Shown here piece by piece: positions 53,528-62,527 of a stretch of 64,000 nt of DNA (position 1 is the stretch's first letter; each line of letters opens with the position of its first letter). The position numbers and the translations under genes are program-made. The notes beneath the pieces are model-generated. The model was not told the origin of the DNA. It searched no databases and saw nothing but the letters and a program-made list of their open reading frames with translations. This stretch comes from Algoriphagus lutimaris (GTDB lineage: Bacteria; Bacteroidota; Bacteroidia; Cytophagales; Cyclobacteriaceae). Location of the stretch: the NCBI RefSeq assembly GCF_017051705.1, contig NZ_JAFIDJ010000001.1:2385786-2449785 (forward strand). Direction: 5' to 3'.

Positions 53528-54409
53528 ATGAGTGTACTAGTAAATAAAAATTCCAAGGTGATCGTACAAGGGTTCACCGGGTCGGAAGGCTCTTTTCACG
53601 CACAGCAAATGATCGAGTACGGAACAAACGTAGTCGGTGGTGTAACTCCGGGAAAAGGTGGGTCTACCCATTTGGACAAACCTGTTTTTAACTCTGTAGA
53701 AGAAGCCGTTCAAAAGACTGGTGCTGATACATCCATCATTTTCGTACCACCAGCTTTTGCAGCTGACGCGATTATGGAAGCTGCTGATGCTGGGATCAAA
53801 GTAATCATTGCAATCACGGAAGGTATTCCTGTCGCAGATATGATGAAAGCTAAGCCTTACATCAAAGAAAGAGGAGCTACCCTGATTGGACCAAACTGCC
53901 CAGGAGTGATTACTCCAGGAGAAGCTAAAGTGGGTATTATGCCAGGTTTTGTATTCAAAAAAGGTAGAATAGGTATTGTATCCAAGTCAGGTACTTTAAC
54001 TTATGAAGCTGCTGATCAAGTTGCCAAAGCTGGATTAGGTGTTTCTACTGCTATTGGTATTGGTGGTGACCCTATCATTGGAACTTCTACCAAGCAAGCG
54101 GTTCAGTTACTAATGGAAGATCCCGAAACTGACGCAATCGTCATGATCGGAGAGATCGGTGGTAACTACGAAGCGGAAGCTGCAAAGTGGATCCGTGAAA
54201 CTGGAAACAAAAAGCCTGTAGTAGGATTTATAGCTGGTCAGACAGCGCCTCCAGGAAGAAGAATGGGACACGCTGGTGCCATCATCGGCGGAGCAGATGA
54301 TACTGCAGCTGCAAAAATGAGAATCATGAAAGAAAATGGAATCCACGTAGCAGAGTCTCCAGCAGAGATCGGTGCTACCATGGCGAAAGCTTTGGGCGTG
54401 GATGCTTAA
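53528..54409 (+). CDS. sucD: Succinyl-CoA synthetase (ADP/GDP-forming) alpha subunit
   Basis: 293 residues from the ATG at 53528; a GTG at 53504 would begin inside the promoter and is rejected. The CoA-binding Rossmann domain opens with V-Q-G-F-T-G-S-E-G, and the active phosphohistidine is His248 in [10 protein letters not shown]. With the SucC beta subunit it converts succinyl-CoA to succinate with ATP/GTP formation in the TCA cycle. sucC is not adjacent. It draws on succinyl-CoA made by methylmalonyl-CoA mutase elsewhere in the window. Confidence 0.97.
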   Translation: MSVLVNKNSKVIVQGFTGSEGSFHAQQMIEYGTNVVGGVTPGKGGSTHLDKPVFNSVEEAVQKTGADTSIIFVPPAFAADAIMEAADAGIKVIIAITEGIPVADMMKAKPYIKERGATLIGPNCPGVITPGEAKVGIMPGFVFKKGRIGIVSKSGTLTYEAADQVAKAGLGVSTAIGIGGDPIIGTSTKQAVQLLMEDPETDAIVMIGEIGGNYEAEAAKWIRETGNKKPVVGFIAGQTAPPGRRMGHAGAIIGGADDTAAAKMRIMKENGIHVAESPAEIGATMAKALGVDA

Positions 54410-54448
54410 ATGATATAAGATATTAGATTTAAGATATATGATTTTGAA

Positions 54449-54483
54449 AACCGCTTCGATTAAGTTCGGAGCGGTTTTTTTTT
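54449..54483 (+). terminator. sucD terminator
   Basis: 11-bp stem AACCGCTTCGA/TCGGAGCGGTT (one G-T pair), 6-nt loop, long T-run. It is preceded by a TTAGATTTAAGAT repeat-like stretch. Confidence 0.85.
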
Positions 54484-54588
54484 AATTAGTTCCCTTATCA
54501 GAGATGAAATGGCATCTATTTTTTATATTATTCTCAAATTCACTAATTTTTTTGATTCAAAACTTCAATTTCTTACCCTTATACTCTG

Positions 54589-55008
54589 ATGAAAGATCAT
54601 CTAATGCAGCGGACCATTCTCTTTTTTGTACTTACTTTTTTCCTGCCCCTGTTGGCTTATTCCCAATCAGAGATTCAAACCCAAAAAATCAATTTTGAAA
54701 AAGGAAAATCGGAAATTACAATCGAAGATTCCATTAAGGGAGACCAGATTATTGATTATGTCCTCAATGCCAAAGCGGGTCAGAAAATAACTGTCCATCT
54801 TACCACCTCTAATTCTTCCAATTATTTTAACCTAATGGCTCCGGGTGAGAAGTATGTAGCATTTTATAATTCTTCCATGGGAGAAAACAACTATGAGGGT
54901 GTTTTGGAAAAAAGTGGGGATCAAAAAATCAGAGTATATCTAATGCGGAGCGCTGCCAGAAGAAAAGAGGTTGCGAACTTTAAAATCCACGTTTCAATTA
55001 CTCCTTAA
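54589..55008 (+). CDS. Secreted PliG-like protein (putative g-type lysozyme inhibitor)
   Basis: 139 residues with a signal peptide ending at A-Y-S-Q. The mature part matches the layout of PliG-like proteins: KINFEKGKSEITIEDSIKG, then I-I-D-Y-V-L-N-A-K-A-G-Q, a short S-S-N-Y-F-N-L loop, YEGVLEKSGDQKIRVYLMRSAARR and final strand. These bind and block goose-type lysozyme in the periplasm. Similar proteins are often annotated only as DNA breaking-rejoining protein, without basis. I rate this as family likeness, not demonstrated activity. An alternative ATG at 54604 keeps the signal peptide. Confidence 0.6.
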   Translation: MKDHLMQRTILFFVLTFFLPLLAYSQSEIQTQKINFEKGKSEITIEDSIKGDQIIDYVLNAKAGQKITVHLTTSNSSNYFNLMAPGEKYVAFYNSSMGENNYEGVLEKSGDQKIRVYLMRSAARRKEVANFKIHVSITP

Positions 55009-55029
55009 GTTTATGTCTCTATAAAACGA

Positions 55030-55061
55030 AAAGCCTTTCCAGAAATCTAGAAAGGCTTTAG
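55030..55061. terminator. Bidirectional terminator
   Basis: Perfect 10-bp stem AAAGCCTTTC/GAAAGGCTTT with a 10-nt loop between the PliG-like gene and the convergent metalloprotease. Confidence 0.85.
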
Positions 55062-55088
55062 TAACATTAGAAAATCATTTTAATTTTT

Positions 55089-57533
55089 CTATTCCGCACT
55101 CAATAGGGTGTCGATCAAGGAATCTATATCACGAAGATGGTATTGAACAATTCCTGCACGGTATCTGGAACTAGCAGCTCTGGAAGATGCCTGAATCGCT
55201 TTCAATTCTGCTCTGGCTGCAGCACTTACATCTGACCTTCTTCTTTCATCCTGTTTCATCAATGCGGCCAGGCGTTCCACATGAGCTCTTTGTAAGTTTC
55301 TCCTAAATACATCAATATCCTTTGCTCCTGAAAGTTCAGACCAAAGCCCTTTTCTCAAATCACCCAACATCGCTGTCATCGAATAAGCTTCCGCTCCCTT
55401 TAAGGCTTCATTTTCTATCATTCGCTCCAATCGATCTTTTCGAAGTAAACTGCTCAATAATCTTGACTGCATATTTTCAATCGCTTGAATCGCCTTGGTA
55501 GGCTCCATGTTATCCAGGATTTCTTTTTGTAATAGCCAATCAGGTGTCGTAAATACATCTTCATTCAGAAACTTTATAGACTCTAATTGCTCTGATTTTG
55601 CAATGGGAGTATAAGTCGCCCCAGCTTGATCAGTAGTCTTCAACTCTTCATACACTCCACCTACATTGGTGATCACATGTCCTGCAAATCGAGTCCAAAC
55701 CCCGATCAATTCCCCATATAACTCTTCCAAATCCGCATAATTCTCTCCGGGAGTTGTGGTCCATTTAGCCAAGTTTGGCGCCACTATTTTCAGGTTCGCT
55801 AAACCATATCTGCTCGCTTTGACGGGATCATCTCCTACGGATTCTGTTTGGGAGCTTGGATCAAAAGAATTCCCTCCACCAAAGAGGTATTTAGGATCTC
55901 CAGCTTTTTCTCTGATCCAACTATCCAGCGTTGCTTTTTCGTCTTCCGCAGAGTTGGCATTTGGTAAATATCTATAGCCCCAATTAATTGCATATTCATC
56001 ATAAGGACCTAGCATACGAACCCACCTTACACCCTCGTCCCCTGGCTGAGCCACATAATTGTATCGGGTGTAATCCATGATGGTAGTTGCTAATCCCCAT
56101 TTCTGAGTAAAAGTAGCTGAACGCAATGAATCTGTAGGATAAGCATAGGAGGCTTTCATATTGTGTGGTAAGCCCAAGGCATGGCCAACTTCATGGGAAA
56201 TCACTCTTCTCATCATTTCCCCAATCTCTTCTTCAGGAGTATCCAAGGTTCTGGCAGATGGGTTTGCTGCGCCTGTTTCCAGCATATATCGGTTTCGGTA
56301 CGATCTCAAGTGGTTGTGGTACCAAATAATATCACTTTCAATGATTTCTCCGGAACGTGGATCAGAAACACTAGGTCCTACTGCATTTCTGGTGGTCGAT
56401 GCCACATACCTGACCGTAGAATACCTGGCGTCCTCTGGACTCCAATCTGGATCTTCTTCCTTGGTGGGAGCATCCTTCGCTATAATTGCATTTTTGAATC
56501 CTGCTGCCTCAAAAGCTACTTGCCAATCTTCAATCCCTTGTCGGAAATAAGGTCTCCATTTTTCTGGAGTCGCAGGATCCAGGTAATAAACAATCGGTTT
56601 GACCGGTTCTACCAATTCTCCTCTCGCATACGCTTCAAGATCTTTTGGTTCCAATCTCCATCTTCGGATATAACTTTTTACATCTGATTTTAAAGCCTCA
56701 GAACCATAATCAATTTGACGAATAGTAAACCAACCCACTCGCTCATCATATAGCCTTGGCTGCATCGGAGTTTTAGGAAGTAGGTACATGGATTGACTCA
56801 TCTCCATCGAAATGGTACCTGTCCTTGAATTGGAAGGAGGGTCAGTAGCATTATAAGTCATATCATGTCGTACCTCAATATTCTGAGGGAAACTTGCCAT
56901 CCTGCTAATGAAACTTCTACTTTTATCCAGGTTCCTAACCTTATATGTTTTCCTCAAATTATCCGACAAACCGCTCAAAGCAGGGTTGTCAGAAAGGAAC
57001 AAATCACTTACTTCAATCAGGGCAGCAGTAGAATCCGGATTAAACCCTTCAATTTTAAAAGCAGCCAAAATCGGATCATAGTTATTTGCCTGAACAGACA
57101 ATTGAATAGGTAAAGAATCACTGGCAACATTTGTAAAAGAAATCGACCTTAAATGAATGTTGTTTTGAACTCTGGACCATCTTACCACTTGTTCATTGGT
57201 TTTGGAGCCAGCATTCATATAACCTCCACCTAATCCGGTAGCAATTTTTGAAATCCTACTGACCAATAACATGTCCGCGTTCAATAGATCAAAGGGAATT
57301 TCATAATAATACTTCCCCCCAACAGAATGAACCTGAAACAAACCTTCATCTGAAATGGCCTCCTCGGTAACTAATTCACTATATTTTTTAAATGGACTCT
57401 TTTTGGTAGGTTTTGGAGCTGGAGTCTGTTGAACCGAAGTCGCTTGCTCCTTCTTTTTGCTACTTTTCTGGCCATAGGCTGTCACCGCACAGACCATGAG
57501 CAAAAAGAATAATAATTTTGAACTATTTTTCAT
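55089..57533 (-). CDS. Secreted zinc metalloprotease (DUF5117/DUF5118 type)
   Basis: About 814 residues from the ATG at 57533; the ATG at 57626 adds a non-signal leader and is rejected. A signal peptide ends near TAYGQ. DUF5118-like and DUF5117-like regions (about 50-430) precede the metzincin-type H-E-x-x-H-x-x-G-x-x-H, seen as H-E-V-G-H-A-L-G-L-P-H with the first His at 447, and a long helical C-terminal part. A Met-turn-like I-M-D-Y follows the zinc site (TTIMDYTRYN). Large periplasmic/surface proteases of this kind are frequent in Bacteroidota; substrate unknown. Confidence 0.9.
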   Translation of the reverse strand: MKNSSKLLFFLLMVCAVTAYGQKSSKKKEQATSVQQTPAPKPTKKSPFKKYSELVTEEAISDEGLFQVHSVGGKYYYEIPFDLLNADMLLVSRISKIATGLGGGYMNAGSKTNEQVVRWSRVQNNIHLRSISFTNVASDSLPIQLSVQANNYDPILAAFKIEGFNPDSTAALIEVSDLFLSDNPALSGLSDNLRKTYKVRNLDKSRSFISRMASFPQNIEVRHDMTYNATDPPSNSRTGTISMEMSQSMYLLPKTPMQPRLYDERVGWFTIRQIDYGSEALKSDVKSYIRRWRLEPKDLEAYARGELVEPVKPIVYYLDPATPEKWRPYFRQGIEDWQVAFEAAGFKNAIIAKDAPTKEEDPDWSPEDARYSTVRYVASTTRNAVGPSVSDPRSGEIIESDIIWYHNHLRSYRNRYMLETGAANPSARTLDTPEEEIGEMMRRVISHEVGHALGLPHNMKASYAYPTDSLRSATFTQKWGLATTIMDYTRYNYVAQPGDEGVRWVRMLGPYDEYAINWGYRYLPNANSAEDEKATLDSWIREKAGDPKYLFGGGNSFDPSSQTESVGDDPVKASRYGLANLKIVAPNLAKWTTTPGENYADLEELYGELIGVWTRFAGHVITNVGGVYEELKTTDQAGATYTPIAKSEQLESIKFLNEDVFTTPDWLLQKEILDNMEPTKAIQAIENMQSRLLSSLLRKDRLERMIENEALKGAEAYSMTAMLGDLRKGLWSELSGAKDIDVFRRNLQRAHVERLAALMKQDERRRSDVSAAARAELKAIQASSRAASSRYRAGIVQYHLRDIDSLIDTLLSAE

Positions 57534-57662
57534 AGGATCGTATATAAAAACAGTGAGGAAATTAGAGTAGGTATGAGTAGAAAACAAGGAGACCTTTATA
57601 ATCGGTAAATCCATTTTTGAAGACATTTGGCTCCAACCTCAATTTTTAACTTTTCTATTCCT

Positions 57663-57670
57663 TACCTTTG
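57663..57670 (+). promoter_or_regulatory. Candidate -7 box for the ABC-F gene
   Basis: TACCTTTG fits TAnnTTTG, 20 bases before the ATG at 57691. Confidence 0.5.
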
Positions 57671-57690
57671 CCGCTTCAATTCAGATAATT

Positions 57691-59322
57691 ATGATTTCAG
57701 TAGATAATGTAGCCGTTGAACATAGCGGGTCTACACTCTTTAGTAATATTTCATTTGCCATCAATGAAACCGATAAAATTGCTTTGATGGGGAAGAATGG
57801 GGCAGGGAAATCCACCCTACTCAAAATTATTGCAGGTCAATCTAAACCTACATCAGGATCAGTTTCTGCTCCAAAGGATTTTGTGGTTTCTTATTTACCT
57901 CAGCATTTATTGACTTCCGATGATTGTACGGTGATGGAGGAAACTTCCAAAGCTTTCGCCAGCTATCTGAATATGAAAACTGAAATCGATCGGATCAATG
58001 AAGAACTGACAGTGAGAACCGATTACGAATCTGAGGAATATTACAAATTGATCGAGCAAGTTTCTGAATTGAGTGAGAAATTCTACGCGATCGAAGAAAT
58101 CAATTATGAAGCAGAAGTAGAAAAAGTGTTATTGGGGCTTGGGTTTGTAAGGGAAGATTTCACCAGACTAACTTCAGAATTTTCCGGAGGCTGGAGAATG
58201 AGAATTGAATTGGCCAAAATCCTTTTACAAAACCCGGACTTAATCCTACTTGATGAGCCGACCAACCATTTGGATATTGAATCCATCCAATGGCTAGAGG
58301 ATTTCTTGATGAATAAAGCAAAAGCGGTGGTGGTAATTTCCCACGACCGTGCTTTTGTAGACAACATCACCACGAGAACTATTGAGGTGACCATGGGACG
58401 TATTTACGATTACAAAGCGAAATACAGCCATTACCTTGAACTCCGAAAAGAGCGTCGTGAACAACAGCAGAAGCATTATGAAGAGCAGCAAAGAACCATT
58501 GCCGATATCCAAGCATTCATAGATCGCTTTAAAGGCACCTATTCCAAAACTTTACAGGTGCAATCCAGGGTAAAAATGCTGGAGAAAATGGAAATCATTG
58601 AAGTGGATGAGGTGGATACCTCTGCTTTGAAACTTCGCTTCCCTCCTTCTCCAAGATCAGGAAAATATCCAGTGATCGTAGACGAAATGAGCAAGTCTTA
58701 TGGCGATCATGTGGTTTTCAAGAATGCTTCCATGACCATTGAGCAAGGACAAAAGGTAGCATTCGTAGGTAAAAACGGAGAAGGAAAATCCACCATGATC
58801 AAAGCAATCATGGGAGAAATAGAATTTGAAGGCAAATGCGAGCTGGGGCACAATGCCATGATTGGCTATTTTGCGCAAAACCAAGCATCACTTTTGGATG
58901 AAAGTCTGAGCATTTTCGAAACCATCGATCAGATTGCTGTAGGGGAAGTTAGAACGAAAGTAAAGGACATCTTAGGGGCATTCATGTTCAAAGGAGATGA
59001 CATCAACAAGAAAGTGAAAGTACTTTCCGGAGGAGAGAAAACACGTTTGGCCATGGTGAAGCTATTGCTCGAACCTGTCAACTTGCTGATTCTCGATGAA
59101 CCCACCAACCATTTGGACATGAAAACCAAGGACATCATCAAAGATGCCTTAAAAGCCTTTGACGGTACTTTGATTGTGGTTTCTCACGACCGTGATTTCT
59201 TGGATGGTTTGGTGACGAAGGTCTTTGAATTCGGAAAAAAGCGTGTAAAAGAACACTTTGAAGACATCAATGGATTCTTAAGAAACAAAAAGATTGAGAA
59301 CTTGAAAGAAGTCGAGAGATAA
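57691..59322 (+). CDS. ABC-F family ATPase (YbiT-like)
   Basis: 543 residues with two ABC domains and no membrane part. First Walker A is GKNGAGKST and signature SEFSGGWRMR; second Walker A is GKNGEGKST and signature LSGGEKTR; Walker B pairs are LLDEPTNHLD in both halves. The linker between (about 240-300) is basic and coiled, as in ribosome-binding ABC-F proteins that bind the E-site to relieve stalling. The YbiT-type order and length suggest a housekeeping factor rather than an antibiotic-resistance one. Confidence 0.93.
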   Translation: MISVDNVAVEHSGSTLFSNISFAINETDKIALMGKNGAGKSTLLKIIAGQSKPTSGSVSAPKDFVVSYLPQHLLTSDDCTVMEETSKAFASYLNMKTEIDRINEELTVRTDYESEEYYKLIEQVSELSEKFYAIEEINYEAEVEKVLLGLGFVREDFTRLTSEFSGGWRMRIELAKILLQNPDLILLDEPTNHLDIESIQWLEDFLMNKAKAVVVISHDRAFVDNITTRTIEVTMGRIYDYKAKYSHYLELRKERREQQQKHYEEQQRTIADIQAFIDRFKGTYSKTLQVQSRVKMLEKMEIIEVDEVDTSALKLRFPPSPRSGKYPVIVDEMSKSYGDHVVFKNASMTIEQGQKVAFVGKNGEGKSTMIKAIMGEIEFEGKCELGHNAMIGYFAQNQASLLDESLSIFETIDQIAVGEVRTKVKDILGAFMFKGDDINKKVKVLSGGEKTRLAMVKLLLEPVNLLILDEPTNHLDMKTKDIIKDALKAFDGTLIVVSHDRDFLDGLVTKVFEFGKKRVKEHFEDINGFLRNKKIENLKEVER

Positions 59323-59391
59323 AAGATCTTAGATTTTAGATTTCAGTCAAGCGCAATTGACTCTATGTCTATCAGTTTTATTCCATATAAT

Positions 59392-59424
59392 AAAAATGCG
59401 GAGATTTAAACCCTCCGCATTTTT
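59392..59424. terminator. Bidirectional terminator
   Basis: Perfect 12-bp stem AAAAATGCGGAG/CTCCGCATTTTT, 9-nt loop, between the ABC-F gene and the convergent TRAP operon. A TCTTAGATTTTAGATTT stretch lies between the ABC-F stop and the hairpin. Confidence 0.85.
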
Positions 59425-59445
59425 AGTTTTCCGTTAATTCAAGTT

Positions 59446-60741
59446 TTAAAGCCCAAACACCCGGGGTAGCCAAAGTGATATTTCAGGAAATATCATAATC
59501 AAGGCCAAGGCTAAGATCATCGCAAAGAAGAACGGAAGTAGGGGCTTGATTACCTTTTGAATTGTAGTTTGGGCAATTCCTACCCCTATAAACAATACTG
59601 AGCCTACTGGTGGAGTACAAAGACCGATACAAAGATTTAGTACCATCATAATACCGAAATGAACTGGATCTATGCCCAAAGAGGTAACAACAGGTAAAAA
59701 GATAGGTGTGAAAATCAATACTGCAGGAGTCATATCCATAAAAATCCCCACAAACAGAAGCAGCACATTGATCATAATCAAGATCACGAAAATATTATCG
59801 CTCAAGGATAATAAGGAATTGGAAATACTTTGAGGAATTTCCTCACTGGACATCACCCAAGACATGGCCATGGATGTAGCGATAAGCAACATCACCACCG
59901 CGGTAGTTTCTGCGGATTTCAACAATACCGCAGGTAGATCCTTTACTCCTATTTCCCTATAAATCATGGAAAGTACCAAGCTGTACACTACCGCAATGGC
60001 AGAGGCTTCAGTTGCCGTAAAGACCCCGCCGATAATCCCTCCAATTACCACTACCAACAAGAATAAACTTGGAATTGCTTTCCAGAAAGTGCTCAATAAA
60101 TGCTTGAAAGAACTGGCCTCTCCTGCAGGTAATTTCTTTATTTTAACCATCACCGCTGCAGTGATCATTAACAACAATCCCACTAATAAGCCTGGAAGAT
60201 ATCCTGCCACAAATAGGGCAGCAATGGACACCCCTCCTGAGGCCAAGGAATAGACGATTAAAACATTGGAAGGTGGAATAATCAATCCAGTTGTAGAGGA
60301 GGTGATGTTTACAGCGGCCCCCAACTCTTTTGGATATCCTTCTTTTTCCATTCTTTTTCCCAGGATTCCTCCCATAGAAGATGCTGCCGCTACGGCTGAA
60401 CCTGCAATGGCTCCCATCAGCATGGCTGCAATGACATTCACATGAAGTAATCCTCCGGGGAGTCTTCCTGTAAGGGCTTTGGCAAAATTTATCAACCGAT
60501 TGGCAATCCCTCCTCGATTCATGAGCTCTCCCGCCAAAATAAAAAATGGAATCGCCAGCAAGGAGAAACTATCCAGTCCAGTCCCCATTCGTTGGGCCAC
60601 GGTGGTAATGGCAGGCATAGAAGCTACTGTCACCATTAAAGTAAACATGCTCGAAAGTCCTAGACTCCAAGCCACTGGAACACCAATTCCTAAAAAGAAA
60701 ATAAATGATAACACCAGTACTAAAACGCTAAGAACTTCCAT
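59446..60741 (-). CDS. dctM: TRAP transporter large permease DctM-like
   Basis: 431 residues, about 12 membrane helices, with the DctM features GMDSFSLLAIPFFILAGELMN-like (DSFSLLAIPFFILAG), the AGSAVAAASSMGGIL loop, and PPSNVLIVY. It forms the sodium-coupled transport unit with DctQ and receives solute from DctP. It overlaps dctQ by 1 base (TAATG). Together with uxaA across the divergent promoter it suggests hexuronate/acidic-sugar uptake. Confidence 0.95.
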   Translation of the reverse strand: MEVLSVLVLVLSFIFFLGIGVPVAWSLGLSSMFTLMVTVASMPAITTVAQRMGTGLDSFSLLAIPFFILAGELMNRGGIANRLINFAKALTGRLPGGLLHVNVIAAMLMGAIAGSAVAAASSMGGILGKRMEKEGYPKELGAAVNITSSTTGLIIPPSNVLIVYSLASGGVSIAALFVAGYLPGLLVGLLLMITAAVMVKIKKLPAGEASSFKHLLSTFWKAIPSLFLLVVVIGGIIGGVFTATEASAIAVVYSLVLSMIYREIGVKDLPAVLLKSAETTAVVMLLIATSMAMSWVMSSEEIPQSISNSLLSLSDNIFVILIMINVLLLFVGIFMDMTPAVLIFTPIFLPVVTSLGIDPVHFGIMMVLNLCIGLCTPPVGSVLFIGVGIAQTTIQKVIKPLLPFFFAMILALALIMIFPEISLWLPRVFGL

Positions 60742-61232
60742 TATTCAGCTGTTTGGATAGAGTGGAACAATTGAATAATAAATACTACCTGGTAGTAGGT
60801 GACTAACAACCCACTAAAAGGAATAATGCCATATACATAGGCTAAGGGGATTTGAAGAGTAGCGGACTTTTGACCAAGAATAAAAGTGATGTACACCAAA
60901 TTAGATCCGCCAATAACCATCACTACGATGGCAAATACCAGAATACACACACTGATCAGGATCATTAATTTATCCTGAGCTTTCTCTTTTAAATTCGTCA
61001 GAAGTATATCGATGGCTAAATGCTCGTTTTTACCTGCAACATACGCTGCCCCAAGCATCCCTACCCAGATCATCATGTATCTAGAAAGTTCATCTGTAAA
61101 AGAGCTAGGGTCTTTAAAAATATATCTTGAAGTAACTTGCCAAGTCACATTGATCACCATCAAGGCCATCAAGATGACCAACAGATGCGAGATCAGTTTA
61201 TCAAGTTTGGATTTAGTTTCTAATGAAAACAT
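60741..61232 (-). CDS. dctQ: TRAP transporter small permease DctQ-like
   Basis: 163 residues with four membrane helices (about 15-35, 48-68, 90-110, 130-155) and the DctQ segment F-T-D-E-L-S-R-Y-M-M-I-W-V-G-M-L. It partners DctM. It lies 21 bases after dctP and is coupled to dctM by a TAATG junction. Confidence 0.92.
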   Translation of the reverse strand: MFSLETKSKLDKLISHLLVILMALMVINVTWQVTSRYIFKDPSSFTDELSRYMMIWVGMLGAAYVAGKNEHLAIDILLTNLKEKAQDKLMILISVCILVFAIVVMVIGGSNLVYITFILGQKSATLQIPLAYVYGIIPFSGLLVTYYQVVFIIQLFHSIQTAE

Positions 61233-61253
61233 GTATAAAGAATCTTGGGTTAA

Positions 61254-62240
61254 TTATTTCACATCTCTAATGGCCTGAACGATTTCATAAATTTCAGGCT
61301 GATCTATTTTCAATTGGTCATAAACACCTTCCACTGCTTTTCGGAAAGGCTCCTTATCCGGATAGGTAATGGTCACACCAGCGGCTTCCAATTCACGCAT
61401 GGATTCTGCTGAAGATTCTTCCCAAAGTTTATATTCATAGGTAGCAGATTCGTCCGCTGCCTCCTGTACCCATTGTTGCTCTTCCTCAGTCAAATCTTCC
61501 CAGACCTTGGTACTGATAATGACCACATCCGGTAAAGCGGTATGCTCATCCAGACTATAATATTTACAGACTTCATAGTGCTTGGAGGTGTAAAGACTTG
61601 GTGGGTTATTTTCCGCAGCATCTACGATCCCTTGTTGCAAAGCCGTATACAATTCACCATAGGAAACCGGTGTAGGTGAACTCCCAAGTGCTTTTACCAT
61701 ATTGGATGCCGTCACACTCTCCATTACCCGTACTTTCAGACCAGCTAAGTCCTCAGGAGTTTCTACAGGTTTATCTTTGGTATAAAAACTTCTTTTCCCT
61801 GCATCGTAATAACATAATCCCCGAAGCCAAAACTCTTCTCCATCTAGGAGCAGTTGTTTACCAATGGGCCCTTCTAATACTTTTCGCTGATGCTCGTCAT
61901 CTCTAAATAAATAGGGCATTCCAAACACTTGCATGGTCGGCGCAAAGCCCTCCAAAGCAGCCGCAGACACTTTGGTCATACCCAAACTTCCAATTTGAAG
62001 CAGTTCGAGCAATTCCCTTTCGGAGCCTAATTGCTGGTTAGGGTATACTTTGACCTTGATTTTTCCATTTGATTTTTTCTCAATTTGCTTGGCCATAAAC
62101 AACATCGCTTCATGTACCGGATGACTAACCACCTGGGCATGACCTAGTTTGATGATTTTAAATTTGAGCGGAGAGGAACAGGAAAACGGAAGAACTCCTA
62201 AAAAAATGGTGATCACTAAAATTGAAAGGGTTCTTTTCAT
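61254..62240 (-). CDS. dctP: TRAP transporter substrate-binding lipoprotein DctP-like
   Basis: About 328 residues from the ATG at 62240 (an ATG at 62270 adds ten residues before the signal). The lipobox V-L-P-F-S-C anchors it. The DctP/SBP fold is seen in LGHAQVVSHPVHEAMLFMAKQIEKKSNGKIKV (in parts), the L-A-G-L-K-V-R-V-M-E-S carboxylate-binding region with its Arg, and A-A-E-N-N-P-P. The L-K-V-R motif Arg normally pairs with the acid group of the solute. First gene of the operon; the substrate is probably a sugar acid, by context with altronate dehydratase. Confidence 0.92.
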   Translation of the reverse strand: MKRTLSILVITIFLGVLPFSCSSPLKFKIIKLGHAQVVSHPVHEAMLFMAKQIEKKSNGKIKVKVYPNQQLGSERELLELLQIGSLGMTKVSAAALEGFAPTMQVFGMPYLFRDDEHQRKVLEGPIGKQLLLDGEEFWLRGLCYYDAGKRSFYTKDKPVETPEDLAGLKVRVMESVTASNMVKALGSSPTPVSYGELYTALQQGIVDAAENNPPSLYTSKHYEVCKYYSLDEHTALPDVVIISTKVWEDLTEEEQQWVQEAADESATYEYKLWEESSAESMRELEAAGVTITYPDKEPFRKAVEGVYDQLKIDQPEIYEIVQAIRDVK

Positions 62241-62310
62241 GGGTTTATTTGAAATATAGGCATTTAACAATAATAACTTTTTCCTGACTCAGTTGCCCGA
62301 TGATTTACGG

Positions 62311-62318
62311 AATCGATT
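62311..62318. promoter_or_regulatory. AATCGATT core on the dctP side
   Basis: The palindrome AATCGATT also forms the core of the operator at uxaA; here the flanks are not palindromic. It lies about 70 bases upstream of dctP. Could be a weaker second LacI-type site or chance. Confidence 0.3.
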
Positions 62319-62485
62319 TAAAAACCTGTATACAAGGGTAATTTCTTGTCTAAGCTTAAAAAGATGTCCTTAATTGAAAACTGAATTCTATTCTTTTTAG
62401 CCTCTTTCCTTAAAATCCCGGCATACTCTACCACAGAGATAGCAATACAATAATTTTTCATTCTTTTCTTTTACCAAAGAAACCC

Positions 62486-62510
62486 TATCTTTGCGCAATC
62501 GATTGCACAA
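62486..62510 (+). promoter_or_regulatory. uxaA promoter with overlapping LacI-type operator
   Basis: The -7 box TATCTTTG lies at 62486-62493. Overlapping its end, TTGCGCAATC-GATTGCACAA at 62491-62510 is a 20-bp palindrome with one mismatched pair (C against T), built on the CG-centred core GCAATCGATTGC typical of LacI-family operators. It ends 17 bases before the uxaA ATG. No LacI gene lies in the window. Confidence 0.7.
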
Positions 62511-62527
62511 TATAACTAATTAAACCC

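Noticed and set aside
54504-54698. Short open frame upstream of the PliG-like gene, with hydrophobic N-terminus
   Set aside because: Overlaps the start of a better-supported secreted gene in another frame; the tail is out of phase with any family.
56181-56687. Plus-strand open frame of 168 codons inside the metalloprotease
   Set aside because: Antisense shadow; translation rich in Phe/Ile/Ser without known motifs.
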